In this document: piece after piece, positions 33,976 through 46,954 of the stretch
Layout of the letters: each line of letters starts with the position of its first letter
How positions within the stretch are numbered: position 1 is the first letter of the stretch
Assembly (NCBI GenBank): GCA_029931535.1
Contig: JAQPZY010000330.1
Coordinates: forward strand, 50,634 to 114,633
Source of the DNA: Margaritifera margaritifera
Lineage: Eukaryota; Mollusca; Bivalvia; Unionida; Margaritiferidae
DNA length: 64,000 nt
Reading direction: 5' to 3'
Made by a program: the position numbers and the translations under genes
Notes under the pieces: generated by a model
Seen by the model: only the letters and a program-made list of their open reading frames with translations
What the model was told of the DNA's origin: nothing
The model's database searches: none

Positions 33976-34582
33976 GCAGTGAATTTCATAATATAATGAA
34001 AATTATTGGCATGCATTATGAATTCATCTAGCTTTTCCCTCCCATGTAGCCATTTCATTGCCACATCATCAATGAAATGTATCCATTGGTATGGGTGATA
34101 ATTTACAGAAACTGTAAGTTGACTTTAAAAATGGTGCTCAAATATATTTGCATATGAGGAAGCCATTATAATCCTCATGGTTGTTCCAGTCGAAGTTATT
34201 GGTTATAAGGATTAACTCAGCAGTTTGACTAGGAATTCTGTTGGTGGTGTCTTAACAATTCTTACTTCAAATACATCCTTACATGCCTGTATTTTTTCAT
34301 TATGCAGAGTATTGGTATAATGGGATGTTACTTCTAGTGAAACAAGCATTGTGTTGGGTGATAATGGTTCACTGGCTTTATGCATAACAAAACAGTATGT
34401 GTGCCATGTAGGTAGGAAGGTAAATGTAGTGATATGGGGCCTTATAATGTAATTTCCAGGTTCGCATATTTTAGGTATGATATATTTATATATATACACT
34501 TCTTTTTTTATTTTGATAAGTCTCTTAGTTTCCAAACATTTCATTTAATCTTCCTTCATGGGTGGATTAAGACTGTAAACAC

Positions 34583-36114
34583 TTGGGGTGAAACAATAAA
34601 TTGATATATCGATGTATCGATACTTTTTTCAATATTGATGCCCATATCGATTCAAGAGGTGAAGAATCGATACAAAACGATACTTACCCTATAATGTTAC
34701 TTTGATTTTCAGCACTCATGAATAATTACTAGTCGTTTGCCTTTTTATTCTTTAAATTGAGTATTCATCTGAGACATCTGTAGAAGGCATATGAACTAAT
34801 TTATGTCAGTAGGAAAGAAAAAATATTGACAACACCCACTTGCCTTGTACAGATTAACACAAGGTGACTAACTCACGTGGTTTGAAATCTGCCCCCCTCG
34901 CCGATTCCATGGTAATTATTTTATCATGTCGGCATGTTCAGCCACTGATAACATATATCAATGTAAAGAAGACATTCCAGATGTGTTCTCCATGTATGAT
35001 TTAAGTATTTTACTGATCATTTAATAACCCCTTTTATGTGAAATTTCTCTGTTGCTTCGCATTGTGTCAACTTAGATTGAATTTAAAGGCTACACTTCAG
35101 GTGTCATGCAGTGAAATATGTTACATTCAATTCTGACTGGTGGTTATTGTTTGTTCAAGTCTAGAGTAAAACAATAACCACCAATCAGAACTAAATGTAG
35201 CTTATTCAATGCATGACACACCAGAAGTATTGGCATCCAAACTCAATCCAAATAGATGCAAAACGACAGAGAAACTTTGCACACAAGTGGCTATCAAATG
35301 ATCTGTAAAGTACTTAAATCATACATGGGGAACAAGTTTGAAATGTCTCCTTTGACGCTGACATATATAATCAGCGACTGAATGCGATGGGATAAAAAAT
35401 ATGAGCACAGAATCGGCAAGGGGGTAGATTCCAAACCGCATGTGCTATAGTCACCTTGTTAATTTGTAGAAGAGGAGTGGGTGTTGTCAATAATTTCCTT
35501 TTTCACTTACAAAAACGAGTGCCTGTGGCTGCGGCCATTGTTTTGCATCGGCAGGAAGTACAATGTGAAGAATTTGGTTGTTAGTCATCTCCGCTCCCAC
35601 ACTCGGACTTGTTCAATATAAGATTTTCATAGCACGAGGAATTTGCACTATTTCTTCTGTTTTGAAGATAATGCCTTAATGCCTTCCAAATTTAAATGAA
35701 GACATGAAATTGGTAATAAGATGTTTTTAAAGCATTCATGCAGTGCAAAACAAAGGGCGTGGTAACCTAGATGAGTCCTGCATATGATGAATGAAGCAGC
35801 CTGAAATGGCCTAAAAGGTTGAATTAAAATCACCGACAACTAACAGGTAGTCTGTTTGGAAGTATTTTCTTTTATCTTTTCAAGGATGAGAATGGCATAT
35901 GAGCAGATTATAAGTCTATGTCTGCCTCTAATCTGCATACTGGAAATACAACCAATGTGTCAACACATAAAAAATGGCACCACCCTACCACTGACAGACC
36001 TTCTAAAGATGAAAAGACCATCAAGTTGATAAGTGTATTGATAATGTATCATATCGTAGGCTGTGTATCGTGAATCGTATCAATATGCATCAGAGGTGTA
36101 TTGTTTCACCCCTA
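34583..36114 (+). mobile_element. hAT-type DNA transposon remnant containing a long inverted repeat
   Basis: Left end 'ttggggtgaaacaata', right end the inverse 'tattgtttcacccctа' in Latin letters tattgtttcacccc-ta, giving 16-bp imperfect terminal inverted repeats. Flanks are gtaaacac (34575-34582) and gtaaacaa (36115-36122), a 7-of-8 match to an 8-bp target duplication, which is the hAT signature. Both ends have subterminal 'atcgata' and 'cgtatc'-type motifs. Near the right end, at about 35930-36000, HTGNTTNVSTHKKWHHP is the second half of a BED zinc finger as found in hAT transposases. Most of the transposase is missing. Confidence 0.78.
34810..35515. repeat. Long inverted repeat (arms ~340 bp, 15-bp loop)
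   Basis: Left arm 34810-35152 and right arm 35168-35515 pair along their whole length: 'tattgacaacacccact' with 'gtgggtgttgtcaata', 'tccatgtatgatttaagta' with its inverse near 35320, and 'tggtggttattgttt' with 'aaacaataaccacca' at the centre. Divergence between arms is moderate. A transcript through it would fold into a long hairpin. Confidence 0.88.
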
Positions 36115-36122
36115 GTAAACAA

Positions 36123-39100
36123 CCAGTTGGTCATGTCACGTATACAATCTAAGCTCACAAGATAAATACATGCTATGTATCACTATCATGGGCAATGTCA
36201 ATACAATTAAGAATGCAGTCCCATTGGAGATCAGATACCCACAGAAAACGTATCTCTTAACAACAGTATAAACAAGTGCACAATTACTTCATCCTGATGA
36301 TAAAATTATAAATGTTTTGGAAAGAAAAAGAAAATTAATAATAACAAGAGACAACTGAAAAATAAAGCAAGTTTGTATAAGGTCTAAATTCAACTTTATT
36401 GAAAGAGAGGCGCAAGTATCCAATGTGGGAAAAGTAGATATAAACATGTTTAAATAAAATATAACGTAATTTAATGAAATTGACAAATAGTTAAGATATT
36501 TAAAGTTAAATGGGGCATGGATTGCATTTCAAAAAATGTGACTTATGCATTGTTATGTGTGAAATGTGAAGCTTTAGAGATAGATCAGAAGAAAAATAAA
36601 CTAAATGACAGCAAACTAGAACAGAAGATCGTAGATTATTAAAAGTTACTAAATATAATTTGGCATAACAGATACAATTCTAAAATCCTTCCATTATATA
36701 AATTATTTATAAATTATAAATAGAACCAAAACACTATTGTAAACAATATAAATTGGCTCATCATTGTTAAATTAAATTTAAACATTACTGAATACATTTC
36801 ATTATCAGCAATTTAAACAGAGTTTGGTTATAAATGTAAGTAGATTTGCAATATATGCAAGTCCACATGACTAGGATTTCACAGCATTTTCGAAAAATGC
36901 ACCCCTTCATGTCTATCTTCCTTGTTTATACCACTCCACATGTAATTGCTTACTTGTATTCTGGAGTTTAAAATGATGTCAGTACCTTTAAAGTTATTTT
37001 CTGATAAATTAGGTTCAAACTCCTTTAGTGTCATAGTGTGTGCGTACAAACTGATAACCATATTCAGTATAAGCATGTGATGCATAGTAACAGTTGCTAC
37101 GCTTTCTGATGTAGACATGGCTATGCCTCACTTGGATATTTGTCAGTTGTTTCCACCAGAATACCTGATGACAAGAAGGTCAGTGCAATATTGCACAGTT
37201 TCTACACAGATCCCTGGATTTCCACAGAAAATCAGTGAGATATTGCACGTAGAAGGGTGGAATGGAGTGAATGTCATATATTTTATGTGAACATTTTATT
37301 TACCATTTCTAAATCAGTTTGTAATTGAAAAATGAAAAGTTTCAACATATGCTTTATAGTGTTTTCACTACAATATTTGTATTTGATTGCTTTTCATACA
37401 TGTGACAGAAGAGGAGATTTGCAAATTTTGATCAGAGGTTTTTACTTCAAATCAGGAGTTTTTCATCCTCCAGATGTTTAGCCAGCAAATGGACAAAAAT
37501 GACAACAATTGAGCAAATTTACTTTTTCTATATTAAAATATGCACATCACCTTATCACATTAGTCCTAGCACAGGAACTTGTTGCCATTCATGCTGTCCT
37601 TATAATTAGCACAAGCATTTTAGCCATTCTTAGTAGATCATTAGTTAGATTATAATTGTGGCAATCCTCATCATTGTTGATCTCAACACTTAGGAGATGA
37701 TGTGTCTTTACTGGATCCAGGTTTACTCTAGAGCCAGCCTGAATTGTTCTCAGAATATAAAATGTTCTTGAAGTGTCTGCATTGGAATGAAACAATGTCA
37801 GTACAGCTTTACTGAGTCCATTGTGAAAGTTTGGTACTGTCTGGAAGTTGTTAAGACCCACTTTACGGGAATGGCAGAATGCATATTCTTGTCCCTTTCA
37901 ACTTTATTCCAAGCATTGCAATTCCTGTTTCCATCCATTATTGAATTTTGGATGATTTTTTGGTTGTTTTGATTTTGTCATTGTAGCATTCGGAGATAAC
38001 ACATGCTTAGACATTTTGACCAACTTTAAATACCAAAGCCATACCAACCTGTTTTATGCCACCTGAGCTCTTTAGTAATGACAAATCCAACCATAATCCA
38101 TTAATGTCTTTATTCCTTTCCAAATTACTTTTGATCATGTATAGTATAATCCATCTCTTGAAACTGTAATTTAAAGTTTATCAACAAATGTCCAAACGCC
38201 AAACCAACCCTGTGAAAAGAATTAAAGTTAATTGTTTTATGCTGTTTGAGCTCTTTAGTAATCCAGTCATAATGCATTAACTTCTTTAATCCTTTTTGAA
38301 TTACTACTGATTACACATAATGTAACCCAATGATTAATTTTATGTTATTGTCTGTCGAATAAGCAGTGAAAGTGTCATGTTTAAATAGTAAGCCAGGTTG
38401 CAGTTACATCATCACAAGAAGTCTTTACCAGAAATATACATGAGAAGCAAGGTGTGACAAAAAAAAAAGATTTCTGTTCAGGAATTATTTTAATAATAAT
38501 TTTTAGTAAGCAGGAGATCTCAGTGAGCGATGGAAGGGACATGAATGATGCAGAATCTACTTATATGCAGGATTGCTGTGTTTTTTTTGTTTTTCTTTTG
38601 TTGCTTGAACTTGTTCATGTGTTGCACTGATGTTTACCTTTGTGGGCTTGGAAGGGGCATCGGCTGCTGCATACCGGTTCAGTTTGGTTGGTGAGACCCT
38701 CATGATTGGAAAATACTAATTTAGATCATGTGGATACCACATGCTCATTTATAGTGACACAGACTTTGAATACATGTGCTAGAGGGGTCTGGAAAAAATT
38801 GCAAACCAGTCTGGAAAAAGTCTGGAAAAGGTCCAGAATCTTTTTTACCAACAGCTGTATGAACCCTGTATATGGTGTGTTAAACACCTGATGCACATAT
38901 AATTAATATCTGACTTGATAATGATTTTTAGATAATTTATTTTATCACAAAAGTCCACAATTATGACAGGTTTTGATATAAGAAATAAAATAAAAATGAA
39001 AAATATATGCTTCACCAGAGTTATATATGGTCATAATCACCATTTCATATTTTGTTCTTACTTAGGTAAATTACCTATTATACCCTGAAATGGTCTTTCA

Positions 39101-39200
39101 GATGTTATGAAAATACGGTCATTTTTAAGTGTAGCACATTACCAAAATATTTATTTACACACTTCACTCCATAGTGATACATTCACAAAAAGAAATATTT
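36123..39200. other. Intron sequence with one small duplication
   Basis: AT-rich, no gene recognised. At 38020-38160 and 38190-38340 a diverged direct duplication is visible ('gttttatgc', 'tgagctctttagtaat', 'ccataatccattaa' or 'tcataatgcattaa', 'tttattcctttc' or 'tttaatccttttt'). Confidence 0.5.
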
Positions 39201-39206
39201 TGCATA

Positions 39207-39211
<5 letters not shown>

Positions 39212-39291
<80 letters not shown>
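39212..39291. repeat. (TA)n microsatellite
   Basis: About 80 bp of uninterrupted TA. The Tyr-Ile open frame across it is an artefact. Confidence 0.95.
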
Positions 39292-39293
<2 letters not shown>

Positions 39294-39559
39294 TGCTCAT
39301 TGTATTTGAAATATACAAAAATATACATTTCCATTTATTTGGTTGCCAACACGCTCAACAGATAGAACATTCTCAATTTGTTTCATAAATTTAAAATGTG
39401 CACTTGTGTACGTTTATATAAGATATTGGTTTATCTATACATATATCTAGCTACATTACATAAGATATTGGTTTTGTTTTTTAGCTACTTAGCTATTTAC
39501 ATACATTGTAAAATATAGCGAAATTAGGAATCTCATGCTGCGGATTTGCCTTGTTTCAG

Positions 39560-39889
39560 ATCCACCTGACATAAACATAACATCAAGCAATGTTACAACA
39601 AATGATCAAAAAGCCACATTAGTATGCTCTCCACATGGATATCCAGACAACTATACTTTTGGTCTATGGCAACATTACTGGCCAGGTTTCAACAGAACAC
39701 TGAGAAATTTAACTTCTGTCACAACAAACAAGAATGCCACCTTAGAACTCCACAATCAAACTTCAACTGAACTTCACAACCTAACCTATGAGGACAGTGG
39801 CATTTACATGTGTCAGGCCAGCAATGGCATCAGCGTTTTTGGAACTGGTCAAGAATTCATGGAGCAATCAGTGTATCTTCTGGTCAAAT
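39560..39889 (+). CDS. Ig-domain exon 7, heavily glycosylated
   Basis: A 330-nt phase 1-1 exon (110 codons). Acceptor 'tgccttgtttcag' ends at 39559; donor gtaagc starts at 39890. It starts PPDINITSSNVT, has cysteine in ATLVCSPHGYPDN, tryptophan in GLWQHYW, and the F strand EDSGIYMCQASNG, with the G strand ending VYLLVK. Eight N-X-S/T sequons are present: NIT, NVT, NYT, NRT, NLT, NAT, NQT and a second NLT. No other exon here has more than three. The HG.P..Y..W pattern resembles Ig domains of CD22/nephrin-like receptors. Confidence 0.93.
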
Positions 39890-40839
39890 GTAAGCACTCC
39901 ACAAACTAAATTATAGTTGTTAATATTTATAATCGTCAAAACCTTTTATGAGTATAATATATTGTCCATATATGATGTCTGTCTGCATGTAGTTAAATGA
40001 AGATTCAAGGTGTCACAGCAGTGATTTCCTTATACATGTCCTTCATTATTTCTTCATTTGTTTTTGGTAAATAAAATCCAGTGCATTATTCACGAGTTCA
40101 TGTAGTATAGAAGTGGCCTGTTAAAGCTGAGTTGTTATTGTGGCTTTTCTAACTAATGTTACACGACTTAGATACTTGATTAGTACTCAGATACAAGCGC
40201 TACTTCTCAACAACCAGCCACTTCTGTATTATTATGTGTACAAGACAAAATATCAAAATATAAATGCAAAATATAGCTACTGCACTAGAAAATCGATGGT
40301 AGAGTGTACTGCTTAAAGTAGGCGAATCTTTCAGATATTAGAAGGCAACAAAATAGCAACTTCATATGGAAAGCGTAACATGTTTTTCATAGTAAAGCAG
40401 CAGTCAATGGTATTGTCATAAGTCTGTACAAGAGCATATTTAAGAAAATTATGATTTAGAAAAGAGCCATACTGTGCTTACACCCCCCTATCCTGTACTA
40501 TTGTGTGAACCAGTAAATTACAAAAAAATAAAACTGCACTAGTGATATTCCTGCATAATTATATAATTTTGCAGAGTTTTATAGGGTAAGAAACCAGTGA
40601 TGATTGTGTAGTCCTTAGTCAAGTCGGACAAATCCTTTAGCACATACAGCTTTTTTGTGCTTCTCAGAGTTGCAGCCACTCTGGTAATTGACTAGGGAAA
40701 CTGTTGCTTCTTCTACTTTGGTTTCAACTGTTTTATGTTTTGGTTCCAGAGAATTAATGATAATGTAGATTGTAGGTGAACAATATCTCATGCTTGACTG
40801 ACTTTGCCTAAATTCTATGTTTACAAATTATTTGTATGT

Positions 40840-41450
40840 TCAGTTCATGTTAGAAGCATTAATTAGATAATTGTACACAGTGTATCTATATTAGTATCAC
40901 ACCCTAACCACAAAACAATATCACTGTGAATTACATTGTAACCTATATTTAATATTTTACTGGCTTATGCTAAGTTTTTGCCTATAGCTCATAACCACAG
41001 TTTTTTGTGTCTACTGTAAAATTCTGTTATACATGGAATCATGAAACTTGGCAAGAGGATACATCTTAATGAGTACTACATCCTCATCTTAAAAGTCAGT
41101 CACCACAACCCATATTTCATATTTAACTCTCTTTGGTTTAGTTTGTTGGTTTTATTGTTCACGCTTTAATCATTAAACTAGATGATTGTATACATCTCTC
41201 ATAGCACCATATCCATGCCAAAAAAGATGACTGTGATACTTTTCTGGCTTAGATTAAAATTTTGTATTAATTTTTCATTAAGTTCATGACCACATATGTT
41301 TTTGGAATGCTATGAGCATATTATCCTATCTAGGGTCATGAAACTTGGCGAGGTCAAGCATCATGATGAGCAATACTGCCTCATTTCAGTAGTAGGTCAT
41401 TATGATCCATATTTTATATTTCACTCACTTTGGTTACATTATATGTTTAA
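40840..41450 (+). repeat. Short copy of the A/B tandem repeat
   Basis: Order B (about 40850), A (41035), B (41165), A (41335), with 'ggaatcatgaaacttgg', 'gaggatacatcttaatgag' and 'agatgattgtatacatctct' landmarks as in the 20.7-23.5 kb array. 39890-40840 holds nothing I recognise. Confidence 0.75.
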
Positions 41451-41466
41451 TGTTCATTTCTCAAAT

Positions 41467-41656
41467 AGGAGTCCGATTTGCTCAGTTAGTAGAGCATCAG
41501 ACTCATAATTCAAGGATCAATACCTGCCCACGTCAGCCTGGGTCAGCTGCCTCAGTGTCCTCAGGAAAGCCATTTAGTTTCCTTTTCCTCGGCATGATAT
41601 AGCCATTAATGTGTTAAAAGTGCTGTTAACACCCACACCCACACACACACACACAC
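41467..41656 (+). mobile_element. tRNA-derived SINE with a (CA)n tail
   Basis: The head resembles a tRNA: 'tttgctcagttagtagagc' (box A), 'gactcataattc' (an anticodon loop with CAT, Met-like) and 'ggatcaatacc' (decayed box B). A body follows with 'ctcagtgtcctcaggaaagc' and 'gttaaaagtgctgttaac', then (CA)n at 41641-41656. A different family from the SINE at 19654. Confidence 0.72.
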
Positions 41657-41831
41657 ATACAAACACACAAATATAACAAATTTAGATACTTTTGTTCTAG
41701 AATACACTAACAATTAAAACATTAGTTTTAAAGAAAACCTAATAATTGCACTTAATTAGTCACTTTTATACTACTACCTCAGATGTATCCAGGCTATCTT
41801 ACTGCTCTTGAGCATTAGAAGAAAAATATAG

Positions 41832-41834
<3 letters not shown>

Positions 41835-41864
<30 letters not shown>

Positions 41865-41885
41865 TGTATGTATGTATGTATGTAT
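41835..41885. repeat. (GTAT)n microsatellite
   Basis: About 12 perfect tetranucleotide repeats. Confidence 0.95.
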
Positions 41886-42197
41886 AATTATCAGCACAGG
41901 TTATTAAGCTATGTTGCATTTTCTGGAAATAGTTGTCTTTTAGCAAAATAGCTGGTATTTTGATAGTGACCTCTCTAGAACCAGCTGAATCACATCACTT
42001 TGTCATCCTCTGCAAAATCTAAGAAGCTGAACTGGAGAAACATTTTATTGTATGATGAGGCTTTAATGCTGCTATCTATTTAATGCAAGTAACATTCCTC
42101 ACTGGCCAGAAAATCTCCAGGAAATATGAGAAAAAATATTAGTGATTTTCTATGGGACTACAATAGCTTGCAATAACAGCCGATAGACTTAATTAGT

Positions 42198-42427
42198 TTG
42201 GTTGGGTTTTTGTGGGCTTAATGACATTTTTGAGCACATGATGGGCTATACATGGCAGCCAGTACAACTGGTTAAGGAATAACATGGGAAGAACCACCGA
42301 CCCACAGGAAGCTACTGGCAAGCTTTCTCACATACCCACATTGGCCGAGCCCGAGACTCAAACCCACACAGACAAAGGTAAGATGGCAGTGATTGATAAA
42401 GGCAAGCGCCTTAGCCACTTAGACCCC
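42198..42427 (-). mobile_element. tRNA-derived SINE (same family as 19654-19908)
   Basis: On the - strand: 'taagtggctaaggcgcttgcc' as box A, 'gtgggtttgagtctcgg' as box B, then 'gaaagcttgccagtagcttc' and 'ctgtgggtcggtggttcttc', matching the 19.7-kb copy in order and spacing. Its end is 'aaaacccaaccaaac'. Confidence 0.82.
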
Positions 42428-42979
42428 AGCTTAATTAGTGTAATGATACCTTAAAATTACCTGTCCCTATATAGGCTTTCCAGTATTGTATGTCATATCA
42501 AGACAATTATCAATCCAGACATATTGTACATAGCAAATGTTGTATAGTAGCTATAAATTTGCAAGCATTATTTAAGTAATCAATAAATATAATTGTGAAT
42601 GCTTGTGCATCAATTTTTAGAAATTGTATCAAAGTGGGTTAACCCATATTTTATTCTTTCATTTAAACTAAATATGCTTGCAAAATAATACAAAAGATCT
42701 TCTGTTCTCCAGCCCGTCTTTAACTTAGGTAAGTAAACAGTGTTGGCATTGAGGTTAATCTAGGGTGTAGATGGATATACATATGGAAACACATTAACTC
42801 CAAAGTAATTGCTATATCAAGCTTCTGCTGAAGCAGATTCAACTAAAAAGATTTTAAAAGTGAGCTAGTGGCAACCAACATTTGTACAAAATTATCATGC
42901 TTATCAAGCCTGCTTTGATTGTCACTTTGATGTGTGTCTGTCCATATGTCCATTTATGCACTTGACTAACCCCAGTGTT

Positions 42980-44520
42980 AAAATATTTATTTTTTATTGT
43001 AGGTATCACTGTTCTAGTTGGGCTGATCAGCTGCTATTGCATCTTATTGTAATCCCTAAGAAAATCATTAACAGTTTCCTCATTTTTTTCCTGGATATCT
43101 GCTGACCAATGAAAAATGTTACTTGTGTTCAAAGGAAAGCAGGATTAAAAAGTGATATCTCCATATTTTTTCTTCTAGAATGTAACAATTCCCACTATGT
43201 TAGACAGAATTGCTTTTATGTAAACTCAGTTTAGAATGTTGATAATGATCTGCATCCAGAAAAATTCTTGAATTGTTCTTTTGGGGGAAACAGATTTTGA
43301 CCAAATATTTAAGTAGATTACATTTTGTGGCATTATTTTTTATTTTATATATGTTTTATGGAAATTCTCTGTTACACTTTTATCTTTTAATACTTCGTCT
43401 TTGAGATTTTTTGGAGGGTTATATCTTACTTTAGACTTATTTTTGCAATTCTTTACTTTGACATTTGTAGAACTTCCTTTAAAGCAGCACCATGTTGCCA
43501 TTATTGTGTTGACATGCCATTAAACACTGATACATACATACATCAATATATTGTCCGTGATATTCACATAGAAGGTGAATTTTCCCACTCTTATTTTCAA
43601 AAGGGGGAATTTTCAATTTATAATGGTGGCATTAGGTTTATACAAGAGCAGAATCTATAAATAGACCCTGTATAACATATTGTAATAAACGTGTGTGATA
43701 AATAACTATTATTGAAAAAAGATGAAACCTATAGTTGCTTATCTTCATTATTGGCACAGCAGCAATGTTTGTTTGTTATGATAGTGACACTATGTTGCAT
43801 GCATTAGAACTACATATAACAGTAGACCATCACATATGAAAAACTGCAAGTCTACCATTGTACAAACCCACCAAATCCATTTAGTAAAATTCCTTTAAGA
43901 ACTTGATGATTCGTGAAAAGGTTTCATTGCTCAAATGCGATATCACTTTGGGCTTGATTATGGCTGTTGATGTAGAAGTGCTTACATGATCAGATTGAAC
44001 TTTGTTAATATTAATGAATGTTACAGGTTTGGTTATGCTCATGACAAATTGACTCTGCATGATTAATGCATACACATCTGTTTAAGGGTGATTAATTATA
44101 TTTAGGTGGGGATTCTTACGGTTGTGTGACCTGGAGAAAACACTAGTAAAGCCTAAGGAGAAAATAAAATATTTTTTTAACTCAGTCCCTTGACTTTGGT
44201 GTAGGATGGCAGATTGAATAGGTGTGATTTGACATTGAATATGTGTGATTTGACTGATTCTGCAAATACCATTTGCACTAATAATTCCACTTTGATTTAT
44301 TATACATCTGCTTTCAGAAAATGTAACCAAATGTGATTTTTGTATGTCATGTCCAACTTAGTGCCTGTCATAAGTAAGATGGTCATTGTGTGTTTGAACC
44401 TTTTTATAACTAATGGAACATAATTTCATTAAAAATGTTGGAAATTGAAGAAAATATGTTAGAACTTTAATTAGTGTAGTGAATCTTTGAACATCATAAA
44501 AGGGAAAAAACACTGTGAAC
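42980..44520 (+). repeat. Diverged duplication, first copy (partner 46955-47405)
   Basis: 43000-43150 and 46960-47105 share 'aggtatcactgttct' or 'aggtttcactacact', 'tattgcatcttattgta' or 'tattacatcctgttgta' and 'ctgctgaccaatgaaaaat' or 'ctgctgaccagagaaaaat'. 44270-44490 and 47185-47400 share 'catttgcacta', 'tcatgtccaactt' or 'tgtgtccaggtt', and 'tttcattaaaaatgt'. The offset changes from 3.96 to 2.9 kb, so one copy lost about 1 kb. Confidence 0.6.
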
Positions 44521-45257
44521 ACATTTAGTGGTAGTTAAGCATCCTAAATGCATTCAGTATTTTTAATGTTACGAAAATTCATATGGATGCAAACACAATT
44601 TGAATGCATAGTTGTTACTCTAATGTTCTTTCATCACTTTGGGGTACTTCTACTGTGTAAATAGAGAAGTGCAGATGGTTCAGTTTTCCAGTTGAGTTGG
44701 CCCAAAGTAATTTGTTTCTGGCTCTGGCACCATAATTGAGATTGTGATAATCAGTCTTAACACGAATTATAAACTTGGACATTTCTTGACCATTTTCTTT
44801 AGAAAAGAGTTGTTTCTTCCATTTAAAGGTGACATTTAAAGTTTTGATGAAGCATACATTGAGGTTTGTCATCTGGTCATTTGTGAGGAATGTACACAAT
44901 TTTTGTTCCACACTTTTCTTAAAAAGCAGGGGATATAATTATTTTTCCCCCTGTCCATCCATCCATCAATCCATGACACTTATGTTTCTACTCTATGACT
45001 TTCGAGCCATTTGTGAATAAGGAATAAAACTTGATATACATTAATAATAGAAAGTATGCATGTTGGTAATCCAATGATTGCATAGAATAAAAAAATAAAA
45101 TTTTGAGACCAATTTCCTATTATCTTCCCAGCGGGCTTAAGAATTGCAGTTGTCACCTCCTGTATGGGTGTTCTATTGTAAGATTAAAAAGATGAGTCAC
45201 ATAGCACTTTCAGAGTTCTATCTACAAGATCACAGCTATGTATTTTAAGTTTAACAT

Positions 45258-45575
45258 CACACTTTCCCATCTGCTCTATAGTTTTAAAGGCGGATGGTTT
45301 CAATTAAGGGGTGAAAGTTGGTTTACTGATACATAATCTTTAGAAGGGTTTGCTGCATACCGCATTCGAGTTCTTGTCTTGAAGGTCAAAGTCATGCCTG
45401 AATATTTGAAGTTTTCCAACACACTTCCCCTTCTGTTCTCTAACTTTGGAGCCATTGGAGATTAAGCGTTGAAACTTTGGATAATCATACATCATCATTG
45501 GAAGGTTTGTCATGTGCCACTGTGGATCCCTATCTTCAAGTTCAAGGTCATGCCCATGTCTGCCCATTAACTTAA
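45258..45575 (+). repeat. Two-copy tandem repeat (~160 bp) of a common mollusc-type repeat
   Basis: Units start at 'cacactttcccatctgctct' (45258) and 'cacacttccccttctgttct' (45420); each continues through 'gaaagttgg' or 'gaaactttgg', 'gaagggtttgctgcat' or 'gaaggtttgtcatgt', 'tcttgaaggtcaaagtcatgcc' or 'tcaagttcaaggtcatgcc' (fragments shown). Confidence 0.7.
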
Positions 45576-46954
45576 CAACATGTCTTCAAGGCCAGTCAGA
45601 ATTCATTGTTGCAAACTTTGGTAACCTTACCATAAAAAACTTACTAAATTGATCTGTTGACTCAAAAGACAATAAATACTGCAATTCTTCGTTCTCAGCA
45701 GTCTAAGTATCTTTTGACAGTAGGAAATTATCGCAGAAGTGAGTATATGATTGATTCTAAAGTGTGTATGCTGATATTATCATACTTAATACATTTGCAG
45801 TTTAAATATTTTGAAAATCGACTTCGGATTATTCTTAAATTTTACAGTAGATGCATATGAGTGATAGATTTCCTCCAGATCAACCTATTAAATAAAGAAG
45901 TAGCAATTTAAACTTTTTTGGTTAATTTTATTTCAAATGCAACAACCTGGATGGAGATTTTGGCCCAAGATTGTGAAATTTTGTATTGTTTCATTTTTCG
46001 TAACATAAATCGTTTAAAATATGCCAAAATTGAGTAAACTTAGTCTTTACTAATGAAATCTTGATTTATTTGTAGAAATTTATTCTGCATAGCTCATGAC
46101 TATTAAAGCAGCTTGAAGTGACCATATTATTATGAGTATAGCAAATGTGTTCCTTGTCGGAACCTTACATTTGTCACTTATAGTCTCACTTGACACTCCA
46201 TTTAGACTACTGACTTGTATGATACATTGTATTCTGAAGCATAATACACTGAAGTGATTGCACCTAAACTTCACTGTTATGCTTTAAAGTTGCCAAGATA
46301 CGGAAAAGCAAGGCCTTTATCTCATTGCCTTCTGTAGATTCTTTTCATTTTCACCTGAAATGGGGGTAGGAAATGCATTTTTGGGTTTACTTCTGAATGG
46401 ATGCTAACACATCTGTTTCCAAGAGATTTTCATTTAACTGGATGCTTAGGTGTATAAAAGACATTGTTTTCGATTCGCTATTTCAGCCATGCATATGCAG
46501 AAGGTAAACAATTGACTTTTATTTCTTTCGTATGGGACCAACAATGTTCGTGTCCTGGCCCCATTTTACTCCAAATCTGAAACTTATACTACTTTTTGCA
46601 AAGGTTCATCTGTCTCTATGCAGTTCAGGCCTGTCTGGTGTGGATCTAAAGCCCAAAAGTCTAAAATCCAGACACAAACTCTGGTTCCGAAACCAGTAAT
46701 TTTCGGCCTGAAAAAAATCAGGTCTAAAAAAATTGTTTTTTTTCTGCTATATTTTTTTAACATGAGTAGAAAGTCTACATTATTTGATATTATTTGATAT
46801 CATTGTACAACTATATCTGTCTCCATTTCTGTAATACCACCTGCTTTGGTGTATCATAAATGATATTGACATTACAGAGCTGAGAAGTAGGGTACTGTTT
46901 CATGACGCGTAAATGTGGCATGCAAGGTTAATGAGTTAAATACATGTATAGGTA

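Noticed and set aside
39107..39388. 93-codon + strand open frame with Tyr-Ile run
   Set aside because: Produced by the (TA)n tract at 39212-39291; no motif outside it.
41467..41535. Possible tRNA-Met gene
   Set aside because: Anticodon-like CAT loop is present, but the arms do not pair and box B is decayed; it is the head of a SINE.
43003..43053. Short hydrophobic segment after an AG (ITVLVGLISCYCILL), considered as a membrane exon
   Set aside because: Stops after 17 codons, and the same sequence recurs in diverged form at 46973 as part of an intron duplication, so it is not an exon.
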